Assembly: GCA_018269075.1 (NCBI GenBank)
Contig: JAFDVJ010000022.1
Span: forward strand, 1 to 64,000
Length of the DNA stretch: 64,000 nucleotides
Source: Acidobacteriota bacterium
Lineage (GTDB): Bacteria > Acidobacteriota > Blastocatellia > Pyrinomonadales > Pyrinomonadaceae
Reading direction: 5' to 3'
This document shows, piece after piece, positions 33,155 to 40,007 of this stretch. Each line of letters opens with the position of its first letter. Position 1 is the first letter of the stretch. A program made the translations under genes and the position numbers. The notes under the pieces were generated by a model. That model was given only the letters and a program-made list of their open reading frames with translations, made no database searches and was not told where the DNA came from.

Positions 33155-34195
33155 ATGTCCGATTTAAATTCGACCGCCAACCAGTTTTTCAGCCGCCGCG
33201 AGGCGATGCGTCCGACCTTTAGGACGTGGCTTAAACATCTTTCCTTACTCCTTTTGACGTTCTGCACCGTGACGCTCGCCGGACTGCTGCCGCCGTTCGG
33301 GCTGATCGGCGACATCTTCCCGAACATCGACCCGCAGACCTGGACCGACACCTTTTACGCGCTGCTCTCGCTGCCCGGCGCGTATCTGCACGAGCTCTAC
33401 CGGGCGGCGCACCTGTTTCTGACCGATTGGACGTATTTCAGGCACGGACTGAGCTTTTCGCTCTCGCTGCTGTTTATCCTGACCTCGCACGAGATGGGCC
33501 ATTACGTCGCCTGCCGGCTTTACGGCGTCGACGCGACGCTGCCGTTTTTTATCCCGACGCCGCCGATGCTCGGCCCGGCCGGCACGTTCGGCGCGTTTAT
33601 CAAGATCGTCTCGCCGCTGCCGTCGCGCCGCGCGACGTTCGACATCGGCGTCGCCGGCCCGATCGCCGGCTTCGTCGCGCTGATCCCGGTCGCGATCGTC
33701 GCGTTTCTGACGTTTCAGCAGACGGCCGCGATCCCGGCCGCGCAGGCGGCCGACGGCGGCCAGATCGTCTTTTCCGACCCGCTGCTGTTTCATTTTCTGG
33801 CGTTCGTCTTTAGGATCAATCTCGAAATTCCGATGCTGCCGAACCCGTTTTACGCGGCCGCCTGGCTCGGGGTGCTCGTGACGAGCCTCAACCTGATCCC
33901 GTCGGGTCAGCTCGACGGCGGCCACGCGATGTTCGCGGTCTTCGGCGAGCGCATCCATTACTGGACGGGCCGCGTCGCCTTTGTCGCGATGATCCTTTTG
34001 TCGGTCGCCGGGCTGTATTTTTTCAACAGCCCGAGCGGGATCCTGTTCGCCGTCCTGCTCGGCGTGATGATGCGGATCCGCCATCCCGAGCCGCTCGACG
34101 ACACGCCGCTCGATTTCAAGCGCAAAGCGGTCGCCGTGCTGACGCTGCTGATCTTCGCGCTCTGTTTTATGCCGTTTCCGATCCAGATCCGGTAG
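33155..34195 (+). CDS. Site-2 protease family (M50) intramembrane metalloprotease
   Basis: The 346-residue polytopic protein has about seven to eight membrane segments. The zinc motif is in SHEMGHYVAC (His112, Glu113, His116) and the third ligand in SGQLDGGHAMF (Asp254). PIAGFVALIP and the NLIPSGQLDGG arrangement match the EcfE-free, plant EGY-like branch, which lacks PDZ domains. Such enzymes cut transmembrane substrates, often anti-sigma factors or membrane regulators. No candidate substrate gene is adjacent. Confidence 0.9.
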   Translation: MSDLNSTANQFFSRREAMRPTFRTWLKHLSLLLLTFCTVTLAGLLPPFGLIGDIFPNIDPQTWTDTFYALLSLPGAYLHELYRAAHLFLTDWTYFRHGLSFSLSLLFILTSHEMGHYVACRLYGVDATLPFFIPTPPMLGPAGTFGAFIKIVSPLPSRRATFDIGVAGPIAGFVALIPVAIVAFLTFQQTAAIPAAQAADGGQIVFSDPLLFHFLAFVFRINLEIPMLPNPFYAAAWLGVLVTSLNLIPSGQLDGGHAMFAVFGERIHYWTGRVAFVAMILLSVAGLYFFNSPSGILFAVLLGVMMRIRHPEPLDDTPLDFKRKAVAVLTLLIFALCFMPFPIQIR

Positions 34196-34286
34196 CGGCC
34201 GGCGAAAGAGCCCGAAACAAAACCGTTTTTTTTAACGTAACTATTGTCGCTATTCTTTTTAAGACAACATTATCGAGGAGAAAATT

Positions 34287-36614
34287 ATGTTTAAGTATCT
34301 ATTCTGCCTGGCGATTGTTTTGACGACGGTTTCGGCGGCCTTCGCCCAGCAGCCCGAGCTGCTCGACCGCGAGCTGTTTTTCGGCAACCCCGAAATCGCC
34401 GGCTCGCAGCTTTCGCCCGACGGCAAATATATTTCGTTCATCAAGCCCCTGAACGGCGTCCGCAACATCTTCGTGAAGGGCTTCGACGAGCCGTTTTCGG
34501 CGGCCAAACCGGTCACGAACGAGACGAAACGCCCGATCCCGAATTATTTCTGGAGCCAGGACGGCAAATTCATCCTGTTCGTCAAGGACAACGACGGCGA
34601 CGAGAACTTCAACGTTTACGCGGTCAATCCGGCCGAGGCGGCGGCCGACAAGATCCCGGCGGCGCGCAACATCACCGAGGGCCAAAAGGTCCGCGCCTAT
34701 ATTCAGTCGGTGCCCCGTTCGGATCCCGACACGATCTACGTCGGATTGAACGACCGCGATCCGGCGTGGCACGATCTTTATAAAATCTCGATCTCGACGG
34801 GCAAAAAAACGCTGATCCGGCAAAACACCGAGCGGCTCCAGGGCTTCGTCTTCGACAATGCCGACAAGCTGCGGCTCGCGACGCGCTCGGCCGAAAACGG
34901 CGACACCGAGATTCTGCGCGTCGACGCGGACGGCAAGTTCACGAAGATCTACGACTGCAATTGGCGCGAAGGCTGCGGCCCGGTGCGTTTTCATAAAGAC
35001 AACAAGCGCTTTTATATGGAAACCAACAAGGGCGACCGCGACCTGACGCAGCTCGTCCTGTTCGATCCGGACACGATGAAGGAGGAGTTCGTCGAGGAAG
35101 ATCCGCTGAAACGCGTCGATTTCGGCGGCGCGTCTTTTTCCGAAGTGACCGGCGAGATGGTTCTGACTTCCTACGAGGACGACAAGACGCGGCTTTATTT
35201 CAAGGACAAGCAGTTCGAAAAAGACTACAACGACGTTAAGAAAAAGCTCGGCGGCACGCGCGAGGTGAATTTCCAGTCGGGTACGAAGGACGAGCAGAAA
35301 TGGATCGTCGTCTCTTCGAGCGACACCGATCCGGGCACGGTCTGGACCTACGACCGCAAGACGAAAAATCTCTCGACGCTCTACGTCATCCGTGAAAAAC
35401 TGCCGCGCGCGGCGATGGCGGAAATGACGGCGATCCGCTACAAATCGTCGGACGGCCTCGAAATTCCGGCCTATCTGACGCTCCCGAAAGGCGTCGCGCC
35501 GAAGAATCTGCCGCTCGTCGTCTTCCCGCACGGCGGCCCGTGGGGACGCGATTCGTGGGGCTTTAACAACTACGCGCAGTTTCTCGCGAACCGCGGCTAC
35601 GCCGTTCTGCAGCCGAATTTCCGCGCCTCGACCGGCTACGGCAAGAAGTTTCTGAACGCCGGCAACAAGCAGTGGGGCGACCTGATGCAGGACGACATCA
35701 CGTGGGGCGTCAAATACCTCGTCGCGCAGGGCATCGCCGACCCGAAAAAAGTCGCGATTATGGGCGGCAGTTACGGCGGTTACGCGACGCTCGCCGGCGT
35801 TACGTTCACGCCCGACGTCTACGCGGCGGCCGTCGCGATCGTCGCGCCGTCGAACCTGAACACGCTGCTGACGACGATTCCGCCGTACTGGGAAGCGATC
35901 CGCAAGATCTTCTACGAACGAATGGGCGATCCGACGACGCCCGAAGGCAAGGCGCAGCTCGACCGCCAGTCGCCCTTGAACAGCGTCGACAAGATCAAGA
36001 CGCCGCTGATGATCGTGCAGGGCGCGAACGACCCGCGCGTCAACAAACGCGAGGCCGATCAGATCGTCGTCGCTTTGCGCGAGCGCAATTATCCGGTCGA
36101 ATACATCCTCGCGCCGGACGAGGGCCACGGTTTCGCGCGGCCGGTCAACAATATGGCGATGCTGATGGCGGCCGAAAAATTTCTCGCGAAATATCTCGGC
36201 GGGCGCTTTCAGGACGGCGGCACGCCGGAAGTCGTCCAGCGGCTGAAAGAGATCACGGTCGACGTCAAAACCGTCACGCTCGCGAAAAAAGCCGACGCGA
36301 ACGCCAAAGCGGCGGTCGACGTCAGCGGCAAATGGACGATGATCGCCGAAGCGCCGGGCCAGTCGGTTCAGCTCCTGATGGAGCTCAAACAGACCGAGAA
36401 CGCCTTCAGCGGTACGATCTCGTCGATGCTCGCCGGCGGCACGATCGAGGAAGGAAAAGTAAACGGCAGCAGCGTTCAGGCGATGGCCAAAGTCACCGTT
36501 CAGGGCCAGCAGATGGACATCCAGATGGAAGGCACCGTCGAAGGCGACACGATGAAAGGCACGCTCAACAGTCCTTTCGGCCTGATTCCCTTCACCGCGA
36601 CGAAAGAGAAATAG
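34287..36614 (+). CDS. Secreted S9-family prolyl oligopeptidase-like peptidase
   Basis: The 775-residue protein has a signal peptide (1-20, ending AAFAQ). A seven-bladed beta-propeller region follows (about 35-385). The alpha/beta hydrolase peptidase domain (about 390-650) has Ser495 in GGSYGG, Asp582 in GANDPRV and His614 in DEGHGF, the full catalytic triad. PHGGPWGRDSWGFN matches dipeptidyl and acylaminoacyl peptidases. Residues about 670-775 form an added beta-rich domain (VDVSGKWTMIAEAPGQ, ENAFSGTISSM, GTVEGDTMKGTL), resembling a small lipocalin-like barrel and uncommon in the family. GAGGAG precedes the start. Confidence 0.94.
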   Translation: MFKYLFCLAIVLTTVSAAFAQQPELLDRELFFGNPEIAGSQLSPDGKYISFIKPLNGVRNIFVKGFDEPFSAAKPVTNETKRPIPNYFWSQDGKFILFVKDNDGDENFNVYAVNPAEAAADKIPAARNITEGQKVRAYIQSVPRSDPDTIYVGLNDRDPAWHDLYKISISTGKKTLIRQNTERLQGFVFDNADKLRLATRSAENGDTEILRVDADGKFTKIYDCNWREGCGPVRFHKDNKRFYMETNKGDRDLTQLVLFDPDTMKEEFVEEDPLKRVDFGGASFSEVTGEMVLTSYEDDKTRLYFKDKQFEKDYNDVKKKLGGTREVNFQSGTKDEQKWIVVSSSDTDPGTVWTYDRKTKNLSTLYVIREKLPRAAMAEMTAIRYKSSDGLEIPAYLTLPKGVAPKNLPLVVFPHGGPWGRDSWGFNNYAQFLANRGYAVLQPNFRASTGYGKKFLNAGNKQWGDLMQDDITWGVKYLVAQGIADPKKVAIMGGSYGGYATLAGVTFTPDVYAAAVAIVAPSNLNTLLTTIPPYWEAIRKIFYERMGDPTTPEGKAQLDRQSPLNSVDKIKTPLMIVQGANDPRVNKREADQIVVALRERNYPVEYILAPDEGHGFARPVNNMAMLMAAEKFLAKYLGGRFQDGGTPEVVQRLKEITVDVKTVTLAKKADANAKAAVDVSGKWTMIAEAPGQSVQLLMELKQTENAFSGTISSMLAGGTIEEGKVNGSSVQAMAKVTVQGQQMDIQMEGTVEGDTMKGTLNSPFGLIPFTATKEK

Positions 36615-36622
36615 CCGTTTTT

Positions 36623-36694
36623 GACGCAAAGACGCAAAAACGCGAAGGCGCAAAGTAATTTATAAAAACTTTGCGCCTTCGCGTCTTTGCGTTA
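36623..36694. repeat. Inverted pair of GGCGCAA-type arrays, tight hairpin
   Basis: AACGCGAAGGCGCAAAGT (36639-36656) is matched by its near-exact complement at 36667-36683, with the arrays extending on both sides. It begins 9 bp after the S9 peptidase stop. Confidence 0.85.
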
Positions 36695-36782
36695 ATCAAA
36701 TTTCAGTATCGTTCAGCGACCTTGAGATTTACTTGCCCAAAACTGTCAGCTGCCACGATAAATAAAACCGCCGAATCACGAG

Positions 36783-36822
36783 AAATCCGAAATCCGAAAT
36801 CCGAAATCCGAAATCCGAAATC
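36783..36822. repeat. TTTCGGA heptamer array behind the LEA-like gene
   Basis: Five to six units of AAATCCG (plus strand) lie here. The last overlaps the stop codon of the minus-strand gene, whose TGA is formed by the array edge. Confidence 0.85.
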
Positions 36823-37855
36823 AGTTCTCCGCCTGCGGCAACAGTCCTTTAACCTCTTTGACGATCTTCTGGACGTCTTCGTGGTCTTCGAGCGCGATCA
36901 TAAAAAAGTCGTAGCTCGTCTTGAAGCAGACCATTCCGTTGCCGAAAAACCAGACGCCTTCGAGCAGCGGATTGCCGCCCAAAAGCCAGTCGAGCGGCGC
37001 GCCGGTGATCGTTTTCGGGTTGACGATGTTGGTCATCATCACCGCGCCCGAAGCGAACGAAAACGCGCCGAGCAGCGGCGCGCCGACGTATTTGACGATG
37101 TCGCGCTCGAACTGGATCCGTTCGGCCTCGGCCTTCGAGAGATCGCCTTCGTGAATCAGATTTTCCTGTCCCTTGAGATAATCGTTGAAGAGCTCGCCGG
37201 CCTTTTTGACCGACCACGTCGGGAGCGCCGAGTTGAACAGCCAGTGCGAGCTGAGGCCGGTGAAGACGACGCCGAGGCCCGCCCCGACGGCGACCGAAAC
37301 GCCGGTCGCGGCGGCCTGCAGCGGTTTGTCGGTGATCCATTCCGAGGTCTGCTGGAGCGTCTTCCACGCCGAATCGAAGGTCCGCGTCCAGCTCGCGCCG
37401 AAATTGAACAGGCCCGAAGCGGTCTTCGCCGTTTTGTTGAAGGTTTCCGAAGCGCCGTCGAAGACCTCGCCCGCTTTTTCGCTGGCGACCGAAAAGACCT
37501 CGCCCGCCTTTTTGCCGGCTTCCTTGACGACGTCGGCCGCTTTTTCGCCCGCGCCGCCGGCCGCGTCGCGGACCGGCGCGCTCGCCTCGTAAACTTTTTT
37601 GGCGGTTTCGCCGGCGGTCTTGATGGCTTCCTCGGCGACGCCGACGGCCTGTTTGCCGACCTCGGTCTTTTCGGCCTCGGTCTTGATCTTTTCGACGCCA
37701 TCGCGGAGCGCGTCGGCGCCCTTCTGGGCCGTTTCCTTGAGCACCTTCGCGCTTTCGCCCAGTTTATCGGTGATCCCGACCTGTTTGTCGAACTCGTCGA
37801 ACCTCTCTTTCGCCTCGCGCTGCCATTTATCAAAGCGTTCCTTGTAATCGGTCAT
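36821..37855 (-). CDS. LEA/apolipoprotein-like helical protein with hydrophobic C-terminal half
   Basis: The 344-residue protein has an N-terminal half (1-160) of Lys/Ala/Glu-rich amphipathic helices with an 11-residue feel (GADALRDGVEKIKTEAEKTEVGKQAV, AGEKAADVVKEAGKKAGEVF). It resembles late-embryogenesis-abundant or apolipoprotein-like repeats. The C-terminal half holds possible membrane stretches (about 182-200 AAATGVSVAVGAGLGVVFTGL; about 262-285) and a helical end. No signal peptide is seen. A stress-protective or membrane-coating role is conceivable but not shown. Its stop codon lies at the edge of a TTTCGGA array. Confidence 0.75.
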   Translation of the reverse strand: MTDYKERFDKWQREAKERFDEFDKQVGITDKLGESAKVLKETAQKGADALRDGVEKIKTEAEKTEVGKQAVGVAEEAIKTAGETAKKVYEASAPVRDAAGGAGEKAADVVKEAGKKAGEVFSVASEKAGEVFDGASETFNKTAKTASGLFNFGASWTRTFDSAWKTLQQTSEWITDKPLQAAATGVSVAVGAGLGVVFTGLSSHWLFNSALPTWSVKKAGELFNDYLKGQENLIHEGDLSKAEAERIQFERDIVKYVGAPLLGAFSFASGAVMMTNIVNPKTITGAPLDWLLGGNPLLEGVWFFGNGMVCFKTSYDFFMIALEDHEDVQKIVKEVKGLLPQAEN

Positions 37856-38010
37856 TTTTCGTTGTTCTCCCTTCGTTGAAAAAATCTACGTTATCTTCAA
37901 CCGTTTTGTTCGCTTGGATGCAAAACCGCATCTAAACTTTGTATCATTGCACCATTGGGGAAAACATTCAACTTTTGCCCGGAATTGTGGTAATCTGACA
38001 CCTTAAAATT

Positions 38011-38217
38011 ATGCCGATCGTGAAATGTCCCGCGTGCGGGAAAGAAACCGAATACAACGACAACGAATTCCGCCCGTTTTGCTCGGAACGCTGTAAACTG
38101 CTAGACTTCGGTGCGTGGGCCGACGAAGAATACGCCCTGCCGACGCAGGACGCGGCCCTGACCGAAGAAGATCTCGACAAGATCGAAAAAGCCCTGAAAG
38201 AAAAAGGAGATTTATGA
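38011..38217 (+). CDS. yacG: DNA gyrase inhibitor YacG
   Basis: The 68-residue protein has the zinc-binding set Cys6, Cys9 (CPACGKE), Cys24 and Cys28 (FCSERCKLLDFGAWADEEY), the hallmark of YacG. In E. coli it binds GyrB and inhibits gyrase. The C-terminal acidic helix (EEDLDKIEKALKEKG) is longer than in some relatives. The stop overlaps the start of the next gene as ATGA, so the two are translationally coupled. Confidence 0.92.
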   Translation: MPIVKCPACGKETEYNDNEFRPFCSERCKLLDFGAWADEEYALPTQDAALTEEDLDKIEKALKEKGDL

Positions 38218-38480
38218 TCGTAACGACATTACTTTTTGATCTGGCCCCGTTCAGCGGCGGGGTCGGCGCATTTCTCGGACTCGCTTTCTTTTTTGTGCTG
38301 GCGGCCGTCGCCTTCGTCGCCTACAAGATGCTCAAGCGCACCGTCAAAATGGCCGTCCGGATGACGATCGTCGTCGTCATCCTGCTGATCGCGCTGATCG
38401 GCAGTCTGGCGTTGTTTATGATGGGCGGCAGCGGCGCGCGCCGGCCGCCGATAACCCCGACACCGCAGAAAACACGCTGA
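38214..38480 (+). CDS. Small two-helix membrane protein coupled to yacG
   Basis: The 88-residue protein has two strong membrane segments (about 19-40 and 50-70) separated by a basic loop (KMLKRTVKMAVRM), with a Pro-rich tail (RRPPITPTPQKTR). The family is not recognised. The ATG overlaps the yacG stop, and GGAGA precedes it within yacG. The coupling supports a real gene, but the relation to gyrase control is unknown. Confidence 0.75.
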   Translation: MIVTTLLFDLAPFSGGVGAFLGLAFFFVLAAVAFVAYKMLKRTVKMAVRMTIVVVILLIALIGSLALFMMGGSGARRPPITPTPQKTR

Positions 38481-38488
38481 CCGGATTG

Positions 38489-38558
38489 AAGTCCCGAGGT
38501 TTAAGTCCTGAGTCTTGAGTCTCCGTTTTTCGGCTCAAAACTCAAGGCTTTAGGATTC
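38489..38558. repeat. Inverted pair of GTCTTGA-type arrays
   Basis: The left arm AAGTCCCGAGGTTTAAGTCC and following units is mirrored by CTCAAAACTCAAGGCTTTAG. It begins 8 bp after the preceding stop. The arms are diverged. Confidence 0.65.
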
Positions 38559-38651
38559 ATACCGTTTTGAATAAATAATTGGATATCAGGACTTCCGGCC
38601 CGGTTCTTTAATTGCCGCGATCGGGTAGGCTGTTTAAATTTCGAGCCCCAC

Positions 38652-38693
38652 GAAATCCGAAATCCGAAATCCGAAATCCGAAATCCGAAATCG
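38652..38693. repeat. TTTCGGA heptamer array upstream of the MFS gene
   Basis: About six units of AAATCCG on the plus strand end 16 bp before the MFS start codon. A short unit lies just upstream at 38647. Confidence 0.85.
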
Positions 38694-38709
38694 GTATCAG
38701 GACTTTTCT

Positions 38710-39933
38710 ATGCTTCACAAGATCAAGAGCTTCTTCGGCCGCTACCGGAACCTGTCGGGCAACGTCTTCGCGCTCAGCCTCGTGAGCCTGCTCAACGACA
38801 CTTCGAGCGAGATCATCTACCCGCTGCTGCCGGCTTTTCTGAGCCTGACGCTCGGCGCGTCGCCGGCCGCGATCGGGATGATCGAGGGCTTCGCCGAATC
38901 GGTGGCCGCCTTTCTGAAGCTCTTTTCGGGTTATTTCAGCGACCGTTTCAACAACCGCAAGCTGCCGGTCTTTATCGGCTACGCGCTCGCCAGCCTGACG
39001 CGGCCGTTTCTCGCCTTCGCCGGCAGCTGGCAGCAGGTTTTGGCCGTCCGCGTCACCGACCGCGTCGGCAAGGGCATTCGCGGGACGCCGCGCGACGCGC
39101 TGCTCGCCGATTCGGTCGCGCCCGAAAAACGCGGCCTCGCGTTCGGCTTCAACCGCGCCGCCGACCACACCGGCGCGGTGCTCGGCCCGATCTGCGCGTT
39201 CGCGCTGCTGTATTTTCTGGCGAGCAGTATGGACAACCCGACGGCGACCGATTACCGCCGCGTCTTTCTCTACGCCTCGATCCCGGTCGCGCTCGGATTG
39301 TTCGTGATCGTCTTCTTCGTCCGCGAAAAACCGCACGAGCACACGGTCGCGACGAGCGTCACGCCGATCCGGCTTTCGCTCCGCGAATTCGACGGCAACT
39401 TCAAGCGTTTTCTGGTCGTCGTCGCGGTCTTCACGCTCTCGAACTCGACCGACGCCTTTCTGCTGCTGCGCGCCGAACAGTCGGGCATCGCGCCGGCGAT
39501 GCTGCCGATCCTCTGGATGGTTCTGCATATCAGCAAAGTCTTTTTCTCGCTGATCGGCGGCGACCTCTCGGACCGGATCGGCCGCAAAACGCTGATTTTT
39601 TCGGGCTGGATCGTCTACGCGCTGGTCTACGCGGGCTTCGCGTTCGTCGATACGGCGTGGCAGGCGTGGGCGCTGTTTATCGTTTACGGGATTTATTTCG
39701 GGCTGACGGAAGGCGTCGAAAAAGCGCTCGTCGCCGATCTCGTGACGCCCGAGCAGCGCGGCACGGCCTACGGCTTCTACAATCTCGCCTTCTCGATCAC
39801 GGTTCTGCCGGCGTCGATCCTGTTCGGTATTTTCTGGGACCGCCTCGGCGCCGCGCCGGCCTTTCTGATCAGCGCCTCGATCTCGCTCGGCGCCGCCGTT
39901 TTGCTGCTGACGATCAACCCCAAAAAGAAGTAG
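38710..39933 (+). CDS. Major facilitator superfamily transporter
   Basis: The 407-residue protein has twelve predicted membrane segments. Family motifs are GYFSDRFNNRK between TM2 and TM3, RVGKGIRGTPRDALLADS, and GGDLSDRIGRKTL in the second half. LNDTSSEIIYPLLPAFL at the N-terminus is typical of a bacterial MFS group often annotated as drug/metabolite efflux. The substrate is unknown. The TAG stop merges into a GTGGAGA repeat array that separates it from the convergent peroxidase gene. Confidence 0.9.
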   Translation: MLHKIKSFFGRYRNLSGNVFALSLVSLLNDTSSEIIYPLLPAFLSLTLGASPAAIGMIEGFAESVAAFLKLFSGYFSDRFNNRKLPVFIGYALASLTRPFLAFAGSWQQVLAVRVTDRVGKGIRGTPRDALLADSVAPEKRGLAFGFNRAADHTGAVLGPICAFALLYFLASSMDNPTATDYRRVFLYASIPVALGLFVIVFFVREKPHEHTVATSVTPIRLSLREFDGNFKRFLVVVAVFTLSNSTDAFLLLRAEQSGIAPAMLPILWMVLHISKVFFSLIGGDLSDRIGRKTLIFSGWIVYALVYAGFAFVDTAWQAWALFIVYGIYFGLTEGVEKALVADLVTPEQRGTAYGFYNLAFSITVLPASILFGIFWDRLGAAPAFLISASISLGAAVLLLTINPKKK

Positions 39934-40003
39934 AGAGTGGAGAGTGGAGAGTCAAAGGAATTAAATCCTCGGACTCTCCACTCTCCACTCTCCACTCTCC
40001 ACT
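39931..40003. repeat. Inverted pair of GTGGAGA heptamer arrays
   Basis: The left arm (AGAGAGTGGAGAGTGGAGAG) starts at the MFS stop codon. The right arm (39971-40003, CTCTCCA units) ends 4 bp before the stop of the convergent gene. A hairpin with an 18-bp loop would form in either transcript. Confidence 0.9.
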
Positions 40004-40007
40004 CAAA

